Shown here: piece after piece, positions 23,246 through 35,827 of the stretch | Layout of the letters: each line of letters opens with the position of its first letter | Position numbering within the stretch: the stretch's first letter is position 1 | From: Capsicum annuum | Lineage: Eukaryota > Streptophyta > Magnoliopsida > Solanales > Solanaceae | Direction of reading: 5' to 3' | NCBI RefSeq assembly: GCF_002878395.1 | Contig: NC_061116.1 | Location: 127,461,495 to 127,525,494 of the forward strand | Length of the DNA: 64,000 nucleotides | The notes under the pieces: model-generated | What the model saw: the letters and a program-made list of their open reading frames with translations, nothing else | Database searches by the model: none | What the model was told of the DNA's origin: nothing | Program-made: the position numbers and the translations under genes

Positions 23246-26036
23246 TGTCACGACCTAATTTATGGTTATGATGGAACATACAAAATCCCTCCAGTAGGTA
23301 AGCCGAATCTTAACCCAAAGCTATTCTCAATGGGTCAACTCAATGGAAATTTCCCCAAAACAACAAATTAGATAACTCAACTCAATGAATAAGCAAGGCA
23401 ATAGAAAAGGCGTAAAAGATAACCATAATATAGATAACCATCCCACGACCTACCTGAGCCAGTATAAGAGGTTCTTTTAAATACAACCAAGTCTAAAATA
23501 GTCAGTACAATCCTATTTCAAAACTATATACTAGACATAGATAGATAGAAGGAAATGGGGAATCTCCAACTCTAAGAGCTCACTGTATCTCTAGAATCTA
23601 ACACAACATGATCCTTAAATCAACTATAGCAACTAGTTCTTAGATTTGCACCAAAAAGGTCAGAAGTATAGTTTGAGTACAAAAAGCACGGGTACTTAGT
23701 AGGCATCATTGGCTGACTGAGTTAAATCATGATTGAATACAATAAAATGCAAGATAACATAACTAAGTCAAGGAAGAAACAAGCCTGAATCAACACTAAC
23801 ATTGTTGTGCCTAAATAAGTAAATAACTAGAATAATAACATACCATAAAGGATCAATAAATATGATTATAACTACCAAATTGGCCCCCATAAGACAATAA
23901 GTGTGGAAAAGTAAATAACCCAACATAGGACCCCATAAGCCTTAAGGGTACACATATACGGATAGACTAACCTAAACCACCATTATTTACCAACTCTCGG
24001 AGTACATTAAAAATCTATCAATATCATGCCACAATACAATAATTTCCACTTTCGAACTTAAACAAATACCCATATCATCAATATCATCCTCAATAACCCA
24101 TCTCATAAGCATCAACAATGTCGATATCATGCAACTAATATACGATAAATATCATAGCAATATTTGGACTCAAACCGCTAAGTATACCATCATATCATTA
24201 GCAATATCCGAACTTAAACCAGTAAGTATATCATTAATATTATAATCAATATGTGGACTCCAACCGATAATTATATACTCAATATCATAAGCAATAGCAT
24301 AATTACTAGCGTAATCGATAACATAATCACTAGCATAATCAATAAGCCTCAACTATTAATTTTTAACCTATCACTTCCATCAAGTGACAAATTTTAGCAA
24401 TTTTACCTGAATAAGCAATTTCAAGATGTACAACAAGCATATAAAAGGTTTTTAATAGCTAACACCAATCTTGGCCTAAGATGGGTCAAAAGGCCCACTT
24501 AAAAATCCCTAAAATCGACTAATAGGTATTTTCTACCCCAGACTAGGATAAGGTATCTAAATCCACTTTTAGATGTCAAACAAGACTTAATTAGCCCTAA
24601 GATGGAAATTCTACCCATGATCTAAGCAACTAAGACCAACCACCTAAATTATTGTTTTTGAATCGCCTAAAAGGTCATACTAACCCAAGTATAGTCAATT
24701 TGATAACCAATACCTAAAACCCATCCCAAATCTAACATAATATCATTACATACTATGACATAGCTCAATCTAAGAAGAGGGGAAAACCTAGCATACCTAG
24801 ACGTTGAAGAAAGCTGAAATAGTCCACTAAATCATCGACTTTCCCTTTCGAGAAGCTTCGGTAAAATGCCATTCTATCAAAATCCCAATCTACTCATCAA
24901 CACAAGATTAATAACACACATATTAGACCTTTGTGCTGTGGGTCCAAAAATCACGCAAAACTCCCAAATGGGTCATTCATATGAAAATCACATTTTTTGA
25001 AACCAACCTAACATTACCTCATGCTCAAAGAGTAATTACCCTTAAAAATGGGTGAAATCCGACCTCATTGGGGCTAAAATAAAGACAACAAGGTTTAGGG
25101 ATTTTGAGCAAGAAATGAAAAAATCTACTATGAAATTAGAGAAATCTTACCATAAATTCAAAAGATAATTGCGTAATAATTATTACCCAAGCTACCAAAT
25201 CATTCAAAACCTCTAATCACAACTTTATCCACTTTTTAGGGTTTAAGTCTCAAGAGAATGGATGAAGAAATGGGCAAAAACAAGTTGAAAAGGGTCTATT
25301 ATACTCATCCCATTTATTCGGGTATCACTATCACAACCCGGTACCTCGTGATCGACACATCTTAAGGATGCCAAAAAGAGATAAATTCATGATATATACC
25401 GATATCACGACACATGCTGGCCTACCAAGGGTATCACAATTATGACCCCTGGCATTCCTATTGGAGATTGCACCATATACTATTGAGACTTCTAATTTCT
25501 GTGTCTCTGCCAACCTTGGAGATTCATTTGAAATCCTGTATACGTAAATGGAGTATTCCACCATATCAAATTCGACATTTCAAGGACATAATAGCATAGT
25601 TGAAATTTCCATCTAAAGTTATTTTGACTAAAAGTGGGTCCCACATTCAAATTTCATTTTCTTAACTTCCAACGAATAGGTTGAAATGAGCTCAGGTGCC
25701 TCAAGACCTAAACAAAGAGTCCCCTAGGCCTAAAATTAACATTTCATATCTATTGGAATAGTCAAAATTAGCATACGAGGTTATTTGAATGAAATTTTTG
25801 CCGGTAGCCAGTTCGAACAAACGAAGACTTCAAAATAGGGCATTGTCTTTAAAAGCCAAACAAACTACTTGGTAACCTAACTATCAGTCCTAAAAAGTCA
25901 TAAATGACTTGGGGAAGCTACTGAGAAGCTCTAGTAATGAAAATAAGAAGAAATATGGAAAATAACTAAAAGGGTCATTGAAATATCCACTATTTAAAGG
26001 AATTTAATATTCAAAAGTCAAGGATTAGGATATTCA
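23246..26036 (-). repeat. Chromovirus LTR, minus strand
   Basis: The left edge is clear: TGTCACGACC, which on the minus strand is the typical GGTCGTGACA end. The right edge at about 26,036 is inferred, because the pol reading frame stops at 26,037-26,039 and the sequence beyond changes character. A tighter alternative end is GGGTATCA at 25,327. There is no coding sequence. Phrases like TATCACGACCC recur near 25,325, 25,400 and 25,430. It interrupts the LTR-like region ending at 23,245. Confidence 0.55.
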
Positions 26037-28260
26037 TTAAGTATCGAATAGGTAAGGATACTGAGTTCGCATTTTTTTCTTGATCTCCCATGTAGCCTCC
26101 TCTACTAGGCGGTGCCTCCACTAAACTTTAACTACAAGAATCTCTCTAGTGAGCAATTGACTGACATCACTAGCTAAAATAAGCATAGGCACCGTCCAGA
26201 AGGTCAACTACTCATCCAACTAAAATGAATCCCATCTAAGCACATGAAAAAGATTAAGAATGCATCACCACAACATAAAAACATAGAAAACCAAATGGAC
26301 AACAGCAAAATTTAGAGGTAACGCTAACTCATAGAACACCTCACCAACTGTGTAACAAACCTAAAAGGATCCAATATATTAGGGGTTAAGCTTGCCATTG
26401 CTCCTGAATCTCATTACACCCTTCATGTGTGACACACAGAGGAATACCTGATCACAATATCTAAACCTTAAAGTATAAAGTCTACGGTCTGCATAGGCTT
26501 ATTCCCTACTCTGAGCCACTCTAAACCTATCTTGAATCACCCTGACTCTATACAACAAATCCTAAAGCAAATCAGAACCACAAGGTCTAATCTAAGAAGT
26601 ATCGAACCATCTAATCAAGGAATAACATCTTCAACCATACAAAGCCACAAAATGACTTTCTCATAGTTAAATAATAACTATTATTATAAGAAAACTCTGT
26701 GAATGCTAAGTGTTTCTCCCACTTTCCTCCAAAATCCATAATATTGGCTCAGATCATATCCTCAAGGACCTAAATGGTCCGCTCCGATAGGCCATCCATC
26801 AATTGATGAAAGGTTATACTAAGATCCACCTGAGTACTCAACCTCTCTTGAAAAGCTCTCCAAAGGCTGAAGTGAACATGAAACCCTGATCTGGAATGAT
26901 GGATATGGGCATACCATGCAAATAGACTATCTCACGCATATAGGTACGAGCTAACCTCTCGGCACTGAAAGACATAGAAATAGGAATAACATCTGCCAAC
27001 TTGGTTAGCTGATCTATAATGACCTAAATACCATCATTACCATGGGAAGTGTGAGTAAGACCAATAATAGAATCCATGGTAATCTTCTCCTATTACTACT
27101 CAGGAATAGGAAATCTCTGAAGCAAACCACCTGGTCATTGATACTCATCCTTTACCTACTGACAACATAGGCAACGAGCCACAAAATCTACAATATCTAT
27201 TTTTATGCCACTCCATCAATAATGTTGTCTCAAATTTCCATACATTTCTATTGTACTGGTGAAAAGAATATCTAGAGATTTGGGCCTTGTGCAAAATTAA
27301 TAAAATGAAATCAATGATCCTTGAAACTCAAATCCAGCTATCAAATCTCGAAACACCCTTTGAAGCTATAGTAGCCCTCTTGGTCTCATCACTCAACACT
27401 TGATCAAGGAGAATGAAAAGCCTATTATCCTTAAACTAACGATCTTAAATCGGCTCAAATAGTTAGTACATAGCCTTGACACTAGTAAGAATCCTAAATG
27501 TCCTATGCCAAAAACGTCTGAGAAACTAAAATATAATACAAGCTATCAGACTCACTACCTTCCCACTCAAGGTATTCAATACCATATTCACCTTGCCCAG
27601 ATGTTACAAGATAGAAATATCATAATCCTTAAGAAACTTTATCTATCTACATTGCATAGAATTAAGCTCTTTCTAGGTCATAAGATGCTGAATATTTTGA
27701 TAAATGATAAAAACCTCAGAATGGACAACATAAAGATAATGCCGCCAAATCTTAAACGTGCCAACTCTAAATCATAAGTGGGGTAGTTGCGCTCGTGCAC
27801 CTTAGCTAGCTCGAACCATAAATAATAACATGACCCTACTGCATCAATACATAACCCAAACCAATACTAGAAGTATCATAATATAGGCTAAATCCCTTAC
27901 ACTCAACATGAAGATCTAAGATAGGAGATAAAGTAAGAAAATCCTTGAACTTAACAAATCTCGACTCATTCTTCTCGAACCATCAGAAAGAACCTTTTTC
28001 TAATTTAATCTAGTCATAGGGACTTAAATAGTAGCAAAACCATTGATGAAATTCCTATAATAACCATCTAAACCAAAAAAACTACAAATATTAATCAAAG
28101 ATGTAGGCCTAGCCCAATCACAAATGGCCTCAATCTTCACTGATTCTACCATAATCCAATATTAGACATTATATGCCTAAGGAATGTAACCAACTTAAGA
28201 TGAAACTCACACTTAGAGAACTTGGCCAAAAGCACATGATCTCTCAAAGTCTATAGCACA
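26037..28260 (-). pseudogene. Chromovirus RNase H, integrase and chromodomain region
   Basis: This is the minus-strand pol 3' half of a Tekay/Del-like Ty3/gypsy element. Read leftward, RNase H covers about 28,260-27,600 and integrase about 27,500-26,500. A block recognisable as YIGSFRFVTQL lies near 26,340-26,400, the usual link between integrase and chromodomain. The chromodomain tail (EATWEIKKKMRTQYPYLFDT) ends in TAA at 26,037. Chromodomains direct integration to heterochromatin. Stops and shifts occur throughout. The plus-strand frame at 27,505-27,777 is a shadow. Confidence 0.7.
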
Positions 28261-29390
28261 ATCCTTAAATACTATGCATACTCCTCTCTACTCCTGGAAT
28301 GCACAAGGATGCCATCAATGAAAAAAATAAAGAAGGAGTCCAAATAAGGCTTAAACACATAGTTCATCAAATCTATGAATTCAGCTAAGGCACTAGTTAA
28401 CCCGAAAGATATTACTAGGAAGTCATAATGACTATAACAGGTCCCAGAGGCTGTCTGCGGGATATCCTCAGCCCAAATTCTCAATTGATAGTAACCATAC
28501 CTTAAATAAATCTTAGAAAACATCATTTCACCCAGAAGCTGGTCGGACAAGTCATCAATGCAAGGAATAGGATAATCGTTCTTCACCATCACCTTATTAA
28601 GCTGCCTATAATTAATACATATATGCATGGATCCATCCTTCTTCTTCACAAACAACATAGGATCTCCCTAAGGAAATATACTTGATCTAATGAAAACCTT
28701 ATCAAGAAGGTCCTAAAGCTATGAATCATATCCCTAAGCTCGACAAGAGCCATACGATAGGGTGCCATAAAAATAAGTCGAGCGCTAGGCTCAAGATCAA
28801 TAAAAAACACAATCTTATGGGCAGGAGGTGTATCAAGCAAATCAGTAGGGAAAACATCAGAAAACTCATAGACTACAAGAATAGAGTCAAGCGATACACT
28901 CTTAATACTAACATCACAAATATAAGAGAGATAAGACTCACAACCCTTCTAAATAAGTCTCCTAGCATACATATAAGAAATAAGCCCCATTGGCTCACAG
29001 CTAACAGCTCCCTACCATATGACTAAGGGTTTGGCGACCATAGCTAAGATAATAGTCTTGGTAAAATAATCCAATACTGTATGATAGTGGAATAACTAGT
29101 CCGTGCCAAGAATCACATCAAAATTCACCATGTCTAATATAATGAGATAAACATAAGTATCAACATCTCTAATAGTCATATCATATAATATGAAATCTTG
29201 ATACACAACTGAAGAATCACCTAAAAGAGTAGATATATATTACAACATGGATAATAAATCCTAAGATAACTCTATCAATGGAGCATAAGAAGCAAACACG
29301 TGAGAATTAGTGGATCTCTTATCAAATAGAAGCAAAGGTTGACTAACAGCACACAAGAACCATACCTATGACAACATTATCTAAAGATTC
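28261..29390 (-). pseudogene. Chromovirus protease and reverse transcriptase region
   Basis: The RT core is open at 28,272-28,658. It reads [20 protein letters not shown], then [14 protein letters not shown], then [17 protein letters not shown], then a catalytic FIDGILVHS. The aspartate pair is reduced to DG, so this RT is inactive. The RT N-terminus lies at 28,646-28,840 (MAPYRMALVELRD). Protease should occupy about 28,900-29,390, but only scattered similarity is visible there. The order and orientation agree with the gag to the right. Confidence 0.8.
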
Positions 29391-30737
29391 ATCCTCGAGT
29401 TTAGAAGGTACTGCATACAACTAACCACCCCACTTTCTAGTTACGCTCCTCATCAATCTTCTATTCTACCAGCCTGAGAACTACCTCGAGCACCCTGGGG
29501 ACTAGCCCTATGACCCTGCAAACCACCTTTAATTGAGGGATAAACTGTTCTAATAAAGTGAACACTTTGAGATGAAGTAACAATCACCCCACGACTATTT
29601 CTCTCTTATGAATAATGAAAAAAATATCCACAACTATAACAAGTCACCTAGAACCAAAACTAGATGATCTAGCTAACCTAGTGTAGCTGCCACGACAAAA
29701 ATCACTAGAAGACACCCCTCAAAGGCAAACCACCACCCTGACCTGAACATTCACTAAAACTAAACTGACCTTCAATAATAATATACAGTATTGCATTAAT
29801 GAGTCTACTAGGTTGGACTCTGAGGCTGATACAATAGGTGCAGAGGGTACCTACCCTAAAAACCATAACCTTTGAACCTGGAGCTACTACAACTCCAACT
29901 GAAACTACCCTTATATCTAGGGCTCTTATTAGTGCCCTCTTGGGCCTCTTAATGCATCTCATCCATTACCTAAGCATGATCAAAAACCTCAATGAAAGAC
30001 CTACACATAATAACCAAACTCTGAGTAGATATATGAAAAGGAAGTCTCAATCCTCTAATAAAGCAATGACTCTCTTATACTCAGTATCCAAAATAAAAGT
30101 ACCATGCCTAGCCAACTTATGTAAATGAGCCTCATACTCAATATTTGTTATATATCCCTACTCCAATCTTGAGAACTGATCCCTCAAATGATCCCTAAGG
30201 TAGTAAGGCATGTACTTCACTAAGAAAATCTTTGAGAACTAAGCTCATATTAAAGGAGAAGATCCAGCTGGCCTAGAGTCAATATGAACTCTCCACCAAT
30301 GTTGAGCAGTGAAGTCTAACTAAAAGATACTTTAATCCATATCATAAGTTTCAACTAAGCCCAAATTATGGATCCTATCCTTACAAGTAATCCAAAACTC
30401 AAATGCATGCTCACTCGATGCACCAAAAAGCTTAGGTAAATCCAATCTCAAGAATCTTCCCAACATATTTTGCTCCTCGAAAGACATAATAGGCTGGGCA
30501 ATCACTTGTTGAGCGACTACACGCTAATCAACCACCGACATATGAGGAACCTAAACTCTAGGAGACTTAATACCATTCTAATCTATAGACTGTGCACCAT
30601 AAGATGGTTTACCACAAACCTACCCTAAAATCTGAAACAAAACATCTTTAAGCACTGAAGTAAAATTAAATCTCGATAGAGCCTAGGCAGTTCCTTGGCC
30701 TACTACTGGCTAAGGCGGATGAATCTTTGCTCAGGTG
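29391..30737 (-). pseudogene. Chromovirus gag, degenerate
   Basis: This is minus-strand Gag of Tekay/Del type. Visible blocks near 30,480-30,060 include FLRLDLPKLFGASSEHAFEF, then HNLGLVETYD, then HWWRVHIDSRPAGSSPL, then KYMPYYLRDHLRDQFSRLE. The C-terminal zinc knuckle near 29,640 reads CYSCGYFFH with the last cysteine lost and a stop after it. The N-terminal 80 bases run directly into the LTR fragment at 30,738, with no primer site or leader between them, so a small deletion probably removed that part. Confidence 0.75.
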
Positions 30738-31010
30738 TGTAACGACTTACATAAAGACTCTAGTAATAGATCACAACCATGACCGACACAACTGAGTACA
30801 ACCATACCATACCAATAATCCAACCATCCCAAAACATACCAATAATCCAACCATAGCAAAATAAGGGCTATAAATCATGACATAACCAAAGACGTTCCAA
30901 AATATAATAAAATTAATCCCAAAATAATCTATGATGGAATAGTGAGAAATTTTTTATGGTGATGCCATCCTCCCAGTTTATTCCAATGCCAACGCCGACA
31001 CCAACACCTA
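30738..31010 (-). repeat. 5' LTR fragment of the chromovirus
   Basis: On the minus strand it ends GTCGTTACA. Its upstream part (TTCTCACTATTCCATC, then TATTATATTTTGG) is close to the joined right end of the LTR at 9,890-19,919. It is cut at about 31,010, where pararetroviral sequence begins. It does not clearly match the LTR at 23,246, so the two may come from different copies. Confidence 0.55.
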
Positions 31011-31640
31011 TCCCGCCCTTTTTAACCCAGCAAAAACTAAAAGTAAATAACACTAAAAGTATTACTCTTGAAGAGTGCAAAGGATTATATTGATGATGAT
31101 GATGAGCGAATGAGCTCCATGTTGATTATACTGACTGACTCTTCATAAGAAATTACAATAAAAGATTACAAAGCGACAGGACTAAGAGAAATTTCTAAAT
31201 AAAAATTTTTGCTGATCTCTTCCAAGGGATAATCCCGAGCCTTTTATAAGCTTTAAAAAGTAAAATAAGGATACTTAAAATCTTCTTTCTTCAATCTTAT
31301 TGGAAGCCTCAGATTTTCTTATCTACTTGTCTGATAAAGTAGGTCTCTTACCTTTGATTAAAGTCTTCAAAGCAACTTATCCTTTTATATCACGAGTGTC
31401 GGCCACTTCGATGGTAGAGATTATGGGTCCCACTGGTCCTATTATATTTTTAATCAAGAATAATTCCAACTCTTTGAGTCTCTATTCTTACTCTATCGAT
31501 AATTCTAACTCTTTAAGTTTCTATCTAAGGGACTAATTATTCTCATTTTTAATAACCTCAATTAGGATTAATCATAAAAGAGGTCCAGTTAAAACTATTC
31601 TAAACCGCGTTGTTTTATCATATTTCCATTGTCTTCACTT
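31011..31640 (-). promoter_or_regulatory. Pararetroviral non-coding region with TATA box
   Basis: No coding sequence. On the minus strand a TATAAAAGG box covers about 31,239-31,248, preceded by AT-rich sequence and followed by a leader-like stretch. A second TATAAAAGG lies near 31,385-31,395. This fits the large intergenic region and genomic promoter of caulimovirids by position (after the last ORF). The plus-strand frame at 31,300-31,536 is not supported by any family. Confidence 0.5.
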
Positions 31641-32890
31641 TGAGAAGAAGCTTCGTCCAACAATTTCATGATGGCAACTTCATTAGGATGATCATCAATA
31701 TTTTAAAGAGCCTTTTGGAGTCTCTTTTTTAAATCACTCTCTGATGGTGATTTCTTGTTTGAAGTACTCAGTGAGGATTTTAGAGAGTCCCTTGGTGCAT
31801 CCTTTGGTGTGGGAGTCCATACTTTGATAAAAATTTCTTTAGACAAGTATTTTAACCTGTTAAATTCATGAACTACAAAGGTCTAGCTGATAAAATAAGA
31901 AATTCTTTTTTGTATAAAATATTTGCATAATTTTTTGTTCTCGGGTAAGGAAGAAATGCCTTGATCAATTTCAAATTGACTGAATTTTTCTAAAAATATT
32001 TTGGGTAAAATATCTTGATTACCTTTAAAACAATTCCACCATTCGTAGAACCATCTTGGGATAATAGATTTTGCTAATTCAGGACCATACTTTACAAACC
32101 AAGTGTCAGTAGTTGGTTGTAAGTATAAGAAATTAAAACATGTATTTTTATAATCATGCCATTTATAAGTTTGAGGTCTATGTTCCTAAAAAAGGACTAT
32201 CGAAGTAAGTAAATGGTCCACTCGCCATTCAAAAGGAGTTAAAATCTTTTTAATTGTAAACTTTGAATAAGTTATACTGTTTGGGTTATTTTCATCACTC
32301 AGCTGATGCTTTATTTCAATAGAGCCAGTGTCAATCAAAATGAATTTATAATATTTTCTTGTTTTAAGAGAGCTATCAGAATCCACATAGTTTCGCTCAT
32401 AATACAGTGGTTGCACCAGATATTTGATGTCATAATTCTCATACTCCTTATCCAAGGCTAGTATTGGAGCTAACTGCAAAGAAATATTAGTAAAGGTTTC
32501 TTTAACCTTTTGGGTTGGGGTGGATGAAGGTGCCACTGCTTTAGAATAACTGTCAGGAGTCTTCATGGCATAATTTTCTTTAGTTTGTGTTACAAAAAAT
32601 CTCGGTTTTCCAAATAGAGAAAGTGAACCTGGTTTAAATTCTTTTACAAAAGGTTTCTTCATTTGATTTGAAGAAGTGGAGCTTGGTAAAACTGGGAAAT
32701 GATTTATAGTGAGGGAAGGATTTATGGGTGGCAATTGTCCTAAGACTGAAATTTTTTTTTGCTTATTCCATGATAGCCTAATGTTGAACGGGCTTATTGA
32801 TGGTCTCCTGCTCTCCACCTCTTTACTTTTGACAAGGTTCTTTTTTGTCCTAACTTCGGCTGGCCTCATTCTTTCCCTACAAAAATTCAT
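31641..32890 (-). pseudogene. Pararetroviral ORF downstream of RNase H
   Basis: The open part covers 32,186-32,890 (234 codons, starting MNFCRERMRP). A frameshift near 32,190 continues the similarity to about 31,650 in another frame, with a tryptophan-rich segment (RWFYEWWNCF) near 32,040-32,070. Its ATG overlaps the end of the RNase H frame by 14 bases, an arrangement seen in compact viral genomes. By position it corresponds to the last ORF of solendovirus-like genomes, possibly a transactivator-like protein. That assignment is an inference. Confidence 0.6.
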
Positions 32891-33300
32891 GGGTTAGAAA
32901 ATCTGGAAGAGAATTATTTTCCCATTTTAAGAATTCCATTTTAAAATCAAAACTGAAAAATAGAGCTTGCCATCTAGCAAATATTTGTTTAGAAACCAGA
33001 TTTATAACAAATTTTTGAAGAATATCTTTAGCAGATTTACAATCTACTCTAAGCAAAAATTCTTTGTTGATCAAATCATCCTGAAATTTAGTAATACACA
33101 AAACTATAGAGAGAATTTTTTTTTCACCGTACTATAGTTTCTTTGAGCAGAGTTCCAGACTCCAGAAGTATAACAGACCAATTTTTCATTTGAGGTAGGA
33201 GATTCTCCTTGCTTAAGAATTCCTTCATATCTGATTTCAGAGGCAGCAGTTTCGACAATCATAAAATAGTCAGGGTTAGGGATTCCCAGACAAGGTAAAT
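32877..33300 (-). pseudogene. Pararetroviral RNase H
   Basis: The open end at 32,877-33,101 contains VSKQIFARWQALF and ENNSLPDFLTHEFL. These are characteristic of the C-terminal RNase H of caulimovirids and not of Ty3/gypsy elements. The part toward 33,300 is shifted. It degrades RNA in RNA-DNA hybrids in the live family. The stop at 32,877 overlaps the start of the next ORF. Confidence 0.8.
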
Positions 33301-34090
33301 CCTAAACCATTTCCTTTACCTTTATTACCGCATTAGTATGTCCTTCTTTCCAAGGAAGAGGATTCTTTGTCAATCTATCAAAAAGAGGTTTATAAACCTA
33401 CCTTACCTTGGGAATGAAATCTACAGTATAATTAAGGCTTCCGAAGAACCTTTGGAGTTGAGTTTTGCAATTAATTACATAAGGGAATTTTTCTGCAAAC
33501 TCAATGGTTCTACAAATTGGTTTATAAGAATCCTAATACAAATCATGCCCAAGAAATCTTATATTTGTTTTAAAGAGCTTTAATTTTTTTAGCACTAACG
33601 ACTAAGAAATTGTGCTTGGCAATTTTAAAGGAAATGTTTAGGTGCTTAAAATGAGAATCAATGTGCATAGAGAAAATTAACACATTGTCAATATACACAA
33701 TTGATATATGGCTAATGTGGTTAAAAATGCTATTCATGATATTTTGAAATTTTGAAGGGGAATTTTTAACCCAAAAGGAATAACATTCCATTCAAATTGT
33801 CCAAATGGGACATTGAAAGATATTTTATATTTATCATTTTCGGAAACCTCTATTTTTCAAAATCCTGATTTCATATCAAACTTACTATAAACATTAGCTT
33901 TATAGGTACGTTTCAAAAGATCATTTTTGTTAGGGAAAGGATATCGAATCTATTTTAAAATATTGTTTAATGATTTGTAATCAATACCAATTCTATATTG
34001 AATCCATTTTAAAATATTGTTTAACGATTTGTAATCAATATCAATTCTTTCACCTGTAGCACCATAGAGTTTTTCAGTACCTTTATGATG
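33301..34090 (-). pseudogene. Pararetroviral reverse transcriptase
   Basis: Blocks: FDMKSGF near 33,865-33,890, followed by a stop; then 33,570-33,791 with VKNSPSKFQNIMNSIF. The catalytic site reads YIDN (33,684-33,695), so one of the paired catalytic aspartates is gone. A perfect-length 54-base tandem duplication sits at 33,946-34,053 in the first RT block. These lesions make the enzyme dead. Thumb-like sequence continues to about 33,340 with shifts. Confidence 0.8.
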
Positions 34091-34340
34091 ATATTTAGTG
34101 GGGATAAGTCCATCGACGATATAGTTTCTATCTGTACCACTGTCAAATAAAGCACCTTTGTCAAGGATTAAATCATTATTAACAACAAGTTTAGTAAAAA
34201 TATGATTACTAGGAGGTTTAACTTGAGATATTATGTCAATACCTGGATCTCTCTCTCTTTCTTCATCATTTTCAATATCTTCAAGGGATACGTCTTTGCT
34301 GCCTGAAGTTCCTTCTTCAGGTAGATTTACTCCTTTAAGA
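34091..34340 (-). pseudogene. Pararetroviral aspartic protease region
   Basis: On the minus strand GALFDSGTDRNYIV is readable near 34,115-34,160. DSG is the active-site loop of retroviral-type proteases. It lies directly before RT, as in caulimovirid polyproteins. Confidence 0.6.
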
Positions 34341-35155
34341 ACTGTTCTGTCAGGGCATCAATTTCAATTTTTTGAAGTCTAGCTTTGACTCTTCTAATCT
34401 CTTCTTTGAGAAAATTGACTTCTCCATGAAGATCATTGATAGAAGGTTCTCTTCTTAAATCAAACCTCTGCATGACTTCTTTCATTGTAAAAGGAGTAAC
34501 TTTGGGTCTGTCATTTTATTTTTGTTGAGTAACTAGATATTTTAATTCCAAAAGATATTTTATTTTTGAATCATCATATTCTATGTGTTCGATGGTGGCA
34601 AACAAAGTTTCAACATTATTTTCAGAAAGAACGCGTACAGATTTCCTGTCACAGAAGGAAAATGCTCCCTAGCAATTGTATTTTGTCTCACTATTTTCAG
34701 ACTCAGACTTATTTGCAACATTGATGAATTCTTCGTCCCTGCAATTGTCTTCATCTTCTTTTGAAGAAACCTCAGAATCAAATTCTTCGACTTTGAGGAT
34801 AGAACATAACTTTTGCTTGGTTTCTTCATTAATTCCTAGAAGATTTATCCTCTTCTTGTTTTTCTTATTTCCAGGACATTGATTGGATCTGTGTCCCTTT
34901 TTTCCAAAAGTTCAACACTCATCCTCGAAAGAATCCTTAGATAAAGATTTTTTCCTTCTAAATTATCTCTTAGGTCCTTTCTCTTTGCGATCCTTCCTTT
35001 GTCTCTTTTTCCTAGCAGAGGATGATTTTGTTGAGACATTCTTCTCTTTTCTTTTTGAAGAAGGGGAGTAAGCTTTTTAAATCCAAAGTCTTGGCAGAAA
35101 CTTCTTAGTTCTGAAGAGGATAATTTTTGCTCTTTCTTGAGCTATTCCTTTAACT
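34341..35155 (-). pseudogene. Coat protein C-terminal part with broken zinc knuckle
   Basis: A lysine- and glutamate-rich stretch follows the coat core. A CX2CX4HX4C-type knuckle lies near 34,880-34,920. The first cysteine, the histidine (KKGHRSNQC) and the last cysteine remain, but the second position reads F and a TGA stop follows the first cysteine. The acidic stretch near 34,690-34,800 is also typical of this region. The short frames in this interval are offset readings of it. Confidence 0.6.
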
Positions 35156-35827
35156 TTAAGTGGTGTAGAGTTCAAAAGAGACAACAGTGGTAATACTAGC
35201 AAGGTCATCATAAGTTAAGTTCTCATAGGGTATTTTTCCTTCGCATCTATCTCTGATTTTAGTTCTTACCTTTTTAGAGAATAAAGAGGGAAGACCGGTA
35301 ATAAATCTTTCTTTCCAAAAATCATTATTGCAATCTACTCTAATCATGACCTTTTGGATAAACATATCTTTATACCACTTGAAATCTTCTAACTTTTTAC
35401 GATAGAGATTATTGAGAATTTCTAAACTTCTATATTGAAAGAGTTTAGGTTCTCCAATAAAATGTTTGGCAATGTAGTATAATAAAGTAGCAGTAGCATC
35501 CTCCACAGGCTCATTAGCTGTAGATTGAACTCCATTCTCAGTTTTAACGACTTGTTGGTAAGTTACCGCCTCAAGAATCTTATTTTTATCTTTCTCGGTG
35601 AGATAGTTGTCCCACCAATGCCTTAACATTCCTGTGAATCTTGCTATAAGCATATGTACAGACTCTTTATCTCCACTTTTCTTGAGCTTAAAAGTAGTGA
35701 TAACAATTCCCATTTCATGGAGATTATTACAAATTTGATGCTCTACTAGGCCATCAATGTCCCATTTAGTTATACTTCCTCCATCATTGGAAGAGGATGA
35801 AAGAAAAACATTTTCTTCAAATTGCAT
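35156..35827 (-). pseudogene. Pararetroviral coat protein core
   Basis: An open stretch of 223 codons. Recognisable features are LRHWWDNYLT (residues about 87-97), a TLLYYIAKHFIGEP segment (about 133-147) and WYKDMFIQKV followed by NDFWKERFITGLP (about 180-205). These match the capsid domain of caulimovirids by order and spacing. It is the best preserved part of the provirus, though it is joined to neighbours only through stops and shifts. Confidence 0.8.

Noticed and set aside
31300..31536. Plus-strand ORF in the pararetroviral non-coding region
   Set aside because: It is opposite the viral promoter region, is rich in simple Ser/Leu/Asn codons and has no family similarity.
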